From NCBI GenBank assembly GCA_036852015.1, contig JAANDG010000101.1, positions 248,001-312,000 on the forward strand: 64,000 bases of DNA. The letters are read 5' to 3'. Under the pieces are notes generated by a model. It was not told the DNA's origin and searched no databases. It saw only the letters and a program-made list of their open reading frames with translations. This stretch comes from Pelodera strongyloides (taxonomy: Eukaryota > Nematoda > Chromadorea > Rhabditida > Rhabditidae). Position 1 is the first letter of the stretch. Each line of letters begins with the position of its first letter. Both the position numbers and the translations under genes were made by a program. Below are positions 55,101-64,000 of this stretch, in pieces.

Positions 55101-58100
55101 TGAAGCATCGGGCTTTTAACATGGATCATACAGTACGGTGATGTTGCGTCTTTAAACTACACTTTTTTGATTTTGATTGTTCCTGGTGACTTCAAGGCGA
55201 CACGCGGTTTGTGAAATTTCCTCAATCACGTACCGAGTGCCGTACCGCTTTAAAGTTTTCTTTTGTCAATTTGGTTATGAACACACTTTTGACTTGCACT
55301 TGCAGGTCCCATGGAACGTTGTTACCGAAGTTGACGAATGCTCGTTGGATCAATACGAGGATGCCGTGAATAGGGCATATTTGCCGTTTGTGCCGAAGGT
55401 AGGCACAATCCGCCTATTTTTATACACTGGTCTTTTTTTTCTTCCACCTGCATTCATTTGACAGTTTTCTTGCCCGATTCTCGCTTTCCTGCTGTTTTTC
55501 TCCTATTTGTAGCTGCCGACGCAAGTGTGTATGAAAACGCTCGGTTCTTCTGCTTTTTTTTCTGTAGTGTAGTGCGCAATACCGAGAGGGCGCACATCAC
55601 AATGGTACACAAATTTGCGCTAGGTATATCGGAATATAGTTGTCTAGTATTTGCTTCAAAAGCCACGTGCGTCTGTTATACCGCTTTACAGCGAAATACC
55701 GGCCTGTTTTTGAAATACTGCGTGTACAACTGAATTCGTAGGTATTTATGCTAAGTTACTCGATTTTTGCTCGGTTTTTTATTAGATTTTGTGTTTATTT
55801 GCATAAGATACGAATGCCGATGAACTCGATGTGTTTCAAAAACCGGCCGGTGTTTCGCTTTAAGCAAAAAAAATGACCCACTCACTTATCTGCAGCGTGA
55901 ACCATCGGATCTACTGCGACAGGCAAACGAGGACGAGTTCCGTGATCGATATTGGCCACGGAAGTGTGCCCGGATGCGCTACATGAAAGGTGACTTTTTT
56001 GCGACCGTTCTTTTAAATCTGGGTGTCCGGCCGTACGTAAATTGACATATAAGCACCCCTCGCATAGTCTTTGCCCATGTTCCAGGACTAAATCGACATA
56101 TTGCTAAATTATAAATTGTTATATTTTGCATTGAGGAGCGGATCATTAACTGAATTATGTTTCACTGAGTACTACGCTAACCATAAGACATTCTACTGAG
56201 ACCAGGAGACCACGCCCTCGAGTCATTCCCCTTTTCTAAAGTCATAGTCATTTTGGCATGGTTTTTTTAAAATTCATTTTCTATTCAGTAGGTGTCGGAC
56301 GTTTTGCTGTGGATGATGTGCCTAGGAATTCGCCAGCTGACGAGGTTTGAAACTTTTTGGTTCTGTTGTGAAAATGAAATTTCCTTGTATCTTATGTATT
56401 GTATGCAAATGTCTGCAGCCTAGTCTGTATGAATACTTAGGCTATCGCGCGCCTAGCCCTTTTTGATTCTTTGCCGGGGGTTTCCGGTCTTCTAAATTAT
56501 TTACTTTATAGGGTAATTTCGAGCCGTATGATGAACTACCGAAAGTTGTGACATACGACAGAAAGACCGTCGTTTGTCCAGTGGACGAGGAGCATATTTA
56601 TGGAGAGGTTGGAGCTTTCTGCTTTTGAAAATATCCTGTTAGTTTTTAGAACTTGAAAGGTTGAAATTCGTTCTGAAGGGTCGCATTTTTCAAATGGTTG
56701 ATGGTTCTTTTTCGTATTTTTGTTCGTGTGTTCGTGTTCGAATATTACACTGTTAATGTTCTTAGGAAAAAAAGAGCCCTGTTAATAAGTGATGGCGGTC
56801 TATCTAACCTAATGCCCGAAATATAATGTTGCAACTCAAAGAGCTTCCGAAGATGGTCTGAGCTCTGAACCAGCCCCGACGGGCTCGTCCTCGATTAAAT
56901 AATGCTAATTTTTTTTATTCAACTTAGGATCCACTTCTATGCCTTTCTAGTTCCACAATTGTTTTTATTTGACGTATCACGTATGTCTGTCTATTCCAGG
57001 TGATGTTAACGCGCACTCGTGTCTCCATTATGTGGGTCGACGGTACTGTAACCGATGATGTTGATTCACGTCTATTGGTACCGGTATCTGACAGAGACCA
57101 GACGATTAACGCCACCATTGGCATTTGTAAGTTTTTTGTTGTTGTTATTTACCGGGATTGTTCTGATTGTGAGTGTAAGCTTACCATTACCGTACCTTTT
57201 TTTCAATTTCCCATTTGGAGACAAGTTTGAAGTTCATCACTGGAATTTTTAAGTCGATTTACTCATGTTTCAGAGTGTGTGTAAAAGACGTGCAATTTTT
57301 GCAGTTTAGTTTGGTCTCATAGGTTTGATTTTGACTAAACACAACTATTTTTTCAAATTGAAAGTCATTGAGCTTTTTCTGAGCTGTTTTATAGCACAGT
57401 CACATTGTTTTTTATTTTTCAAACTATGAGATCAACTGGTGCGCGACCCTTGGCCTTGTTCTCCTCTTTTTTTGTATTGATTTCCTTTTTTATTACTAAG
57501 GAGACCTTACGAAACCACTGTGCCACTTTCAGCTCCGCTATTTCCCGGTGTTATCGTGCAGAAGAAAACTGACAGAAAGCCGATGCCGAGAACGTTTGGT
57601 GGATACTTTAGCTTGGACAAAGGAACAAATATTAGGAGAGGTTGGTGATGTTTGGAAGAGTACACATAAAACGGATAATTGTCGAAACCACAGAAAAACC
57701 GTCGCGGGCCCGTCACCAAATGGTTTTCACCAAAAAAAAAAAAAGACATTTGGTGACTCGTTTGTGACCAGTTGATGACGGTTTTTGGTGGCTGGTTGGT
57801 GACCAGCTGCTGACGGTTTCCGATGAAAACTGGTCACTACATGATCATGGTCACGAAGTGGTCTCCAAATGGGCTGGCCCACGGCCCACGAAAAAAAGGG
57901 TTCACCCACTCCTACGTGAGAATAACTTTGCGCACGTACTCACCAGTCACCGCTGTATATGTTCGCCACATATTCGATGGCCGATAGTTTATGCATGTTT
58001 ATTTGCCATGCAAGGTATATTGTAGAGCGTTATGTTTCCGCGGCTAAGTTATACAACCAAACGTCAACTCACGTGCTTTATTTTTTGATGCAAATGTCGC

Positions 58101-58369
58101 AAGTTATACAAAACGTGCCTTATTTTTGACTGCAAATCAGCAACACGTATTTGTTAGTTTTAGACTCGGGCGTATTTGGTGTGGTTCTCTCTGTTGACGA
58201 CGAGGAGCGCTTTGCGCGCGTGCAGTGGCTGAACTACAAAGATGGTGCTGTGCAAGAGGTCGGCTTTTTTTATATTTTAAATTTGTTATGAGCTGGAGCA
58301 AGGAAGGCATCTACGTTGTTACGTGGGCGACTTGTGTCTGCTGCAGAATAGAATCCAATGTGTAGTTAG

Positions 58370-58408
<39 letters not shown>

Positions 58409-61400
58409 GGTTTATTGATTACGTAAATAACACATAATCAAAAGGCGGATACCCATCCCATCCCTTAGCTTTACGTATATACATGCCTTTTTTTATACTC
58501 TGCCTTTTGGCCGTATCGGCGAGTAGTATATCTAAAGTCCGACCTTTTTATCGTATTTCCTTTAGGTTCTACAAGAGGAGGACTGCACACTGTTCGATAT
58601 AGTCACAGTTTGCTCTGATTCTGTGTAAGTCTGGTGTTCTATAAATTATGATTTAAAGCAGAACTGTGCTACATATTAGTAAGGTGATAAGGTCTGCGTA
58701 GTGCGCGTTAGCTCGTGCCCTGCCCTGGTATACATTTTTATAAATTTATTATTATTATTAATTATTTAATTATTTTAGCTTGCCACCTGGTCGTCTGGGA
58801 ATCTTGCTTGCTTTCCGTGGCCCATCACTATTGGACAATGTATTCGTGCTCGGCCGTATGCTACCGAATGGAGAACGAGTAAGCTTATTTGAAAGGTTTC
58901 TGATTAGTTGGTGAACCTTAATTATTCAGATTTCAGATTGACTTGAATTTTTGTCCTGTACTTGCTAACAGTCATTCGCAGTGTTTCATTTAGCGGTTAG
59001 CTTCTGTTAGCTGTCAGCTTTCTGTTAGCTGTTGGCTTTCTGTATTTGTAAGAATATTCGAGTGCGCTGTTTAGCTATTTTGGAGAATTTCGAAACGTTG
59101 CCTACTTATAACAAACGCTTGAAGCGTAGAAACACAACGAGAATTATTGATTATGCTTGTTGAACGTGAAAACGGAAGGTATGCAGCGGCTCTTTATTTT
59201 TTGTCCGTTTTATTGTTTTTTTTTCAGGTCGTGAAGTTTTTGAACGGCAATGAGGAAGTGTTATGGCCACTGGAAATGAAGATGTGAGTTTTTATTCATT
59301 CATTTTTTGATCGGATTGTTTAGGGACTTAGATGCTTGCTTATCTTGTTTTGTGGTTCTGTTCATAGTTCATAGTCTTGACTTTCGATCCCGTTATTTGT
59401 AGTAATGTTTTTTAGTGTAGCGATATTTTGATGACTTTGATTTTATTTATTTATTAATTGCCAAAACAGGTAGTGCATCACATGAAATTATGAAAAGAAA
59501 GTAGTATGAAACTCGTTCTTTTCACATCACTTTTAATTATTGTCTTTGTTCATTGTGTTTGTTTTCATTTAGCTGTGAAGTGCTCCCTCTTTATTTAGAC
59601 GAATGTAATTTGAAAGTTTTAATTATCTCGCAGGCGACGCTAATTGCATTAGTTAGAGGAATAGGACTTTATAGTGATGGTACAGTAGTCAAACAGTTAA
59701 ATTCACCATTTTTTAACACCAAGTTCTTAATTAAAACCTAAATAAAGCTTCGCAACCGCAACCCCATTCCTCAGGTAGGCCATTTTGCAAGATTGAGATA
59801 ACAGTTCTACATTTTCAGCTTTGCTGGCAATCATCCTGCAGATACACTGTTTGCTGGCGAAACTGGGATTTCACCGAGTGAAGGCCTGTTCCTCAAGCAT
59901 TATGTAAGGCGACTTTTGATATTTGTGCGTTATGCATGTCAGGAACCTGAAACGTTTGTGTGCCCAACATGTAGTCAGTCTCAATCGTCGTCAGCGCGCG
60001 CGCGACACACACACGCACGCGCGCGCGCACACACACACACATACACACACATATGCATACGATGTTTGGCTATGTCTGGTAACTAAACAGTACTCATAGT
60101 TCCTGAAAAGTATGGCTCAGAAAATGCGCCCGTATTTTTCCGGAATTCATACGCCATTTATTTGTTAAAAGTTTCTTTTAATATTCTACTTCAATGGGAC
60201 ATTGATTGTTGTTGAGATGACTGAGACAATATTCACTACTACGATGAGGGAATCAAAAAAATGCTTGAGAGTCGTAGGGAAGAGGCAGAACTCCCACTTG
60301 GGGTAAAATATGGCCTATGAGTACACGAACCCCCTCCCGTCGGGCACTGTTACCTAACTCAATTCAGTATCAGGCTGCTGTCTACGGTGGTCCGGGTGGT
60401 CCAAGTGTTTCGGACGCCAAGAAGAAGCCGGTCAAACACAAGACGGTGATTGTGACCGCTAACACTAAGGGCGAGCACCCGCTTCAAGTTGTGGCCGACA
60501 AGCTCGCACAGGAGTACGATATGAAAATGCAGGAGCAGGAGCGGGTGGGCCGTTTGGGTTTGTTAGGATCCGAGCGCGGGGTCAATTTTGTAAATTCGTA
60601 GTTGCTCGCTTGGGCGCTTGTTGTTAGTTGGGGATCCAGCCGTAAACATAATATCTAGCCTCCGGAATTGGTCACAGCAAATCCTGTTCAGCATGCCAAA
60701 TTTGAAGTGCTACCAGAAATATCACAAACGCGTCGTGAATAGACAGAATTTCGGGTAACACTTAAGGATTTTCCGGCGAGATTTTTGCCCTGGTGTAAAT
60801 CTCACCGGTAACTCCTGAGAGCTTACGCTTCCCACTTACCACCCAGCCCTAGCTATGCGCTGTTCACATTAGGGTTTCAAAAAGTTTTTTTTTAAACTTG
60901 AGTCTTTCAGTTGCTGATGTACGCGAATGGCGATGATTCTAAAAGACCGTCGTCTTCGAATGAGAACAAGGTTTGTTTCGGTCAAATTGTGCTTCAATTT
61001 TGTTTTGGTGCGAAGGGCGGATTATGTGATTAGTGATGTTGAATTAAACTGGTTTTTGAATTGGTTTTTAACGCTTTTATGATGTACGATATGCAGAGGA
61101 CTTATGGAAACCGTCATCGCGATTTGTTAGCGGTTCTTTTGCTTGTATAAACTCCGCATAACTTCCTTACTGTGTTCTTTCCCCAAACTTGTTGGTTTAT
61201 AACATGACATAACATTTCTTACGACAACATTTCTTAGTTTTGACAATATAAGGCCTTAACAACGCATAAATGGATAATAGTACAAATAAAACCGATGAAA
61301 ATGCACTATCAAAAATAAAATAAGAGAGAGAACTCATGAGATTCGTGAGTACTTTCCGTGGTTTACTTTCATACTTATTTTCTACTTGACATTTGCTACA

Positions 61401-63980
61401 GAACACTGACGGTGATGCAAGTGTCGACGGCGTTAGTGGCGGCGAGAAGAGCGTCTCTCCTGTTGAGGTTGTCGGAGAACCATCACCCTCGTCTAGCGCT
61501 TCCGGATCCGGAATGCCAGAAGTTTCGCAGGACTCGGACTCTGTCAAGGCGATGATGGTGAGTAAAAGTTTTGTTCTTGTCCTGCTCGTTTTATAATACT
61601 TCAAAGTTAGTGGAACTTTTTGTTCCTGACATGGGCGATCATTGGTGTGCTTTGTGATTTGCATAACTAATGAAGTTTTCATAATATCCTGCACTAGTGA
61701 TAGCGAGCAGCAGTTAGTTAGGATTATTAATGATGCTGATTGCGAACCGTAATTTTGAAGCAACGAAATTTGCAACAACACATAACATATGAAATGGCAG
61801 TTGTCCATCATACATTTCTTTTCACAAATCTAGTGTGCCACACAAATGGTAGGCTTGTTTCGTGGTTCGTGCCTACTCCTCATTTCATTTATTCACTTGT
61901 TTTATTGTTGAGTTGTTGTTTTGCTGTTTTTGTTGTTATTCTCCTTTTCTTTGTTTCTTTTTTCTCGACCCGCTTTGTTGTTGCCTTTTTTTTAACGCAA
62001 TAAAGTATTTATATATATGTTTGTTTACAGGGTGGTCCATCGTCTTCTGGCTCTACTACCTATTTGTCATCACAGAACAAGACCATGCTGGAATCTCAGT
62101 TGGTGGAAAGTGTCCAACTGCTCTCAGAGGCCACCCAGGAGGCCATCAAGAAACTGAATGTGGTAAGGGACGGACTTTTGTTAGTTTTTGAATTTTATAT
62201 CTTGTTAGCTAGAGTGAATTTTGTCGTTGTACCGGTCGTTTGCATCTTCACCAAAAAGTCAGGAGGGAATTCTTTTTATCCTGAGGCCGTATTCACCACT
62301 CCGTTTCCCTGCAGGGAATCGCTCCCTGGGGACAATTTTCAAAAAAATAATCCCTGGGGAGCGATTCCCCGACAAATTAGTGATTCACCATTTTTCCCTA
62401 TTACCCCAAATGCTGTCAGGGAGTAGGGAATCTGTCCCCACTTTTGGCTCGGGGTCTAGTGATTCCCTGGGCACTTTTTCTAATGTTTACGGTTTTTATT
62501 TGATTTTTTCTAGTGTTTAATTACGGGAATTTGCCCTATGAAAAGGTTTTTAATTTATAAGAACAATATAGTGCAAATTATAGACAAAACGGGCTTCAAT
62601 TTTTACTCTCAAAAATTAACCAAATTTGATTAGGTACTTAATCTTGAGCAGGCTATGCGGCTACGCCTCGTACACTATTATATACTCAATATTTTTTTCT
62701 TTTATTGGTTGTAGGTGGTTTTCTAAAATTAAATTATACCTGCAAAAAAGTCTCATATTGTACTCGCTGAAAACGAGATTACAACTCACGAGAACAATTT
62801 AAAAAAATAGAACGCAACGCTCCAAACACCGTTTCAAATATTCAACACCAGCGCCCCTCCTTATTTTCGGAAATGACAAAATGGACTTGGCACTCACTCA
62901 TTTCTTAGCTGACCAAGAATAAAATGAAATTCACTGAAAATTTAAATACCCTCAAAAATACGAAAATGGAGTTTGCTCAGAAGGAGAGGTGCACTTATAG
63001 TTTAAATTTCCGTTTAAAGTTTAATTTAACCGCACAGTTTATTAATCCCTGTAGGGAAAAAATCCCTATCTCCCCAAATCAGTGTGAATCGGTTTGCAGT
63101 TCGGGGAACAGGGAATTTTTCCCTGTAGGGATAAAATCCCTCAGGGATTTTGTCCCCAGATATTATTTGTCCCTGGGGACAAATTCCCCGTGAGTGGTGA
63201 ATACGGCCTCTGGTTTCGTTCTCGAAATTTCATGGCTACTATGTTTAAAGAATTCTTTTTTACGCTTCAATAGCGTGCACCTTTATTCAAGATGTTTTGT
63301 CTTTACCTTCTTTCGTTTTGTTTAACGTGCGTAATTTGCTCTTGTTCATCAGGGAGCCGCCTCCGGAATGATGAGCACGACGTCTGCCCAGTTGATCAAG
63401 AATGCGCTCAATCTCAGTCACGACATGGACATTTACAGTGACACGGATAGTTTTGAGGAGTTGGACACTGCCGACAAGCACGAGGTAGGTGGTTTCTATA
63501 ATATCTCCTTCCTCCTTTGTGTGATACCCTTATATATATTCATATATAGTTATTAACACATTAAAGTGTGTACATCAATATGGTGAAATTAATATCTCAA
63601 TATGCTGAAAATAATTTGAATATTCATTCATTTGTCGAGGATTTCGGTGCATGCTGTCTATATTGTTTCCGGGATATAAAAGAACCAAAAAGACTTGTTG
63701 TTTCTTTTATATAATAACGCCTAGCCCCAATTGTATATACTCACGCCTAGCCCCAATTGATTGTGACTGTGATTGATTGCAGATGCAGATGCTATCAATG
63801 GAAGGAGGCACCTCATCCTCCACGGCTACACTGGATTTCCCGAAAGGTCCACTGCGCGATCGGTACACGGAGCTTGTGGACGACATGACCGTCCTGCTCA
63901 CCTCGATTCTGTGCTCACAGCCCGAGGAGTCGCCTCTAGCTGTGGAGACGAAGAAATTGGCGAGCAAGTGGAGCAAGAAG
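49127..63980 (+). CDS. UBE2O: UBE2O-like protein, tandem copy 2, 3' end beyond window
   Basis: Thirty visible exons: 49127-49267, 49413-49520, 50493-50567, 50987-51070, 51399-51485, 51946-52071, 52351-52497, 52831-52943, 53293-53415, 53621-53687, 53929-54084, 54548-54663, 54994-55045, 55306-55398, 55896-55989, 56292-56344, 56512-56607, 57000-57126, 57533-57640, 58164-58258, 58566-58624, 58779-58878, 59228-59283, 59819-59903, 60368-60544, 60911-60970, 61402-61557, 62031-62162, 63353-63484, 63783-63980. All phases agree over 1072 codons. Blocks align with copy 1: NDIMAFSDEDRV, VLVVDRGLHLGDTV, WLGDVISQVDRVYLSYEG, VMLTRTRVSIMWVDGTV, VFGVVLSVDDEERFARVQW, VLGRMLPNGERVVKFLNG. It has its own Ser/Gly-rich N-terminus, a charged helix (FVEQLQNQIDLGNKKIAEL) and a Ser-rich region with SDTDSFEELD. 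No E2 domain is visible; by position it should follow the right edge. The first codon is uncertain, because an acceptor directly abuts the ATG. Confidence 0.92.
49681..49958. mobile_element. Tourist-like foldback element, family C copy 2
   Basis: Ends AAGGGCGCGTTCGGGATTGA and TCAATCCCGAACGCGCCCTT; the whole 278 bp folds back with few mismatches. TAA and TTA flank it. It lies in intron 2 of UBE2O copy 2. The long ORF inside results from the palindrome. Confidence 0.95.
51224..51383. mobile_element. MITE family B copy 6
   Basis: TTAA-AGCGGTATCGCGCATGG at the left and GTTCGTGCCATATCGCT-TTAA at the right. It ends about 15 nt before UBE2O copy 2 exon 5. Confidence 0.85.
54173..54320. mobile_element. 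Tourist-like element, family C copy 3 (short)
   Basis: Ends TTAGGGCGCGTTCGGGGTTG and CAATCCCGAACGCGGCC with inner CCAACCCGAACGAG, as in the other two copies, but much internal sequence is lost. Confidence 0.85.
54693..54876. mobile_element. MITE family A copy 13
   Basis: Ends TTTAAAGCGAAATACCGGCC and CCGGCCGGTATTTCGCTTTA, 30 nt after UBE2O copy 2 exon 12. Confidence 0.95.
55193..55253. mobile_element. MITE family B fragment
   Basis: GCGACACGCGGTTTGTGAAA joined closely to CACGTACCGAGTGCCGTACC then GCTTTAA: the two ends with the middle deleted. Confidence 0.65.
55688..55863. mobile_element. MITE family A copy 14 (reverse orientation)
   Basis: Ends CAGCGAAATACCGGCCTGTT and CCGGCCGGTGTTTCGCTTTA, with reversed core. 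It ends about 33 nt before UBE2O copy 2 exon 15. Confidence 0.93.
57640..57910. repeat. Repeat rich in GGTGACCAGTTGATGACGGT-like units
   Basis: Several copies of a TTGGTGAC(C)AGCTGCTGACGG-like motif around a poly-A stretch at 57730. Part matches 4837-4900 in inverted orientation. It begins directly at the donor of UBE2O copy 2 exon 19. Confidence 0.6.
58369..58408. repeat. (ATA)n microsatellite
   Basis: About 13 ATA units in the UBE2O copy 2 intron after exon 20, followed by AAAGGTTTATTGATTACG. Confidence 0.95.
59450..59520. repeat. Dispersed repeat fragment, copy 2
   Basis: Matches 7566-7642 around GTGCATCACATGAAAT and ATGAAAAGAAAGTAGTAT, in the UBE2O copy 2 intron after exon 23. Confidence 0.6.
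59994..60058. repeat. (CG)n/(CA)n microsatellite
   Basis: Alternating purine-pyrimidine run GCGCGCGCGCGACACACACA...CACATACACACACATATGCA, a sequence type able to form Z-DNA. Confidence 0.93.
62283..63210. mobile_element. Family E long element (about 930 bp)
   Basis: Ends GAGGCCGTATTCACCACTC...GAGTGGTGAATACGGCCTC are perfect inverted repeats. Subterminal regions hold dozens of CCCTGGGGAC / GGGATTTTGTCCC motifs. The inside is AT-rich with no long ORF. It lies in the UBE2O copy 2 intron between exons 28 and 29. Confidence 0.95.
63718..63763. repeat. Two-unit repeat CGCCTAGCCCCAATTG
   Basis: CGCCTAGCCCCAATTG occurs twice about 27 nt apart, directly before the acceptor of the last visible exon. 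Confidence 0.9.
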
Positions 63981-64000
63981 GTTTGTGTCTCTACTATTTA

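Noticed and set aside
61197..61811. 204-codon open frame on the minus strand
   Set aside because: It is antisense to UBE2O copy 2 exon 27 and its introns. Its sequence is the complement of a Ser/Gly-rich exon plus AT-rich intron with no family resemblance.

Overview
The window is nuclear DNA of an animal. Genes are split into many short exons with GT-AG introns. The proteins are animal families: a chimaerin with SH2 and C1 domains, ALG11, YKT6, a membrane-bound histidine acid phosphatase and UBE2O. Intergenic DNA and introns are AT-rich and full of short inverted-repeat elements. Several start codons sit just downstream of a 3' splice site, which would fit a lineage that uses spliced-leader trans-splicing, but the taxon cannot be named from the sequence alone.

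Layout. 1-4356 (minus): 5' part of a chimaerin gene, eight exons, running off the left edge at the start of the RhoGAP domain. 5503-14679 (plus): ALG11, 14 exons, 459 codons. 15406-18228 (plus): YKT6, six exons, 200 codons. 19899-21106 (plus): unidentified coding segments whose splicing is not fully resolved. 22524-29325 (plus): type I membrane histidine acid phosphatase, 14 exons, 480 codons. 31700-46119 (plus): complete UBE2O-type E2/E3 hybrid, 32 exons, 1217 codons. 49127-63980 (plus): a second UBE2O-like gene in tandem, 30 exons (1072 codons) visible, its expected E2 domain lying beyond the right edge. The exon models of the three finished plus-strand enzymes and YKT6 each add up to a whole number of codons ending in a stop.

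The genes do not form one pathway. ALG11 (ER N-glycan precursor assembly), YKT6 (SNARE) and the acid phosphatase (lysosomal/secretory) share the endomembrane system, but nothing in the sequence shows co-regulation. The strongest local story is the tandem UBE2O pair: at least eight intron positions and phases are shared while the linkers have diverged strongly.

The non-coding part is dominated by small non-autonomous elements in several families. One group has ends TTAA-AGCG...CGCT-TTAA (families A, B, D, H); one is Tourist-like with GGGCGCGTTCGGG ends and TAA flanks (C); one has ends built on GAGGCCGTATTCACCA or GTGGCCGTATGCACGAAC (E, F, perhaps G). No transposase gene was seen. An antisense 5'-truncated U6 snRNA copy, an intron made almost entirely of (TTA)n, a GC-rich minisatellite and small tandem duplications complete the picture.
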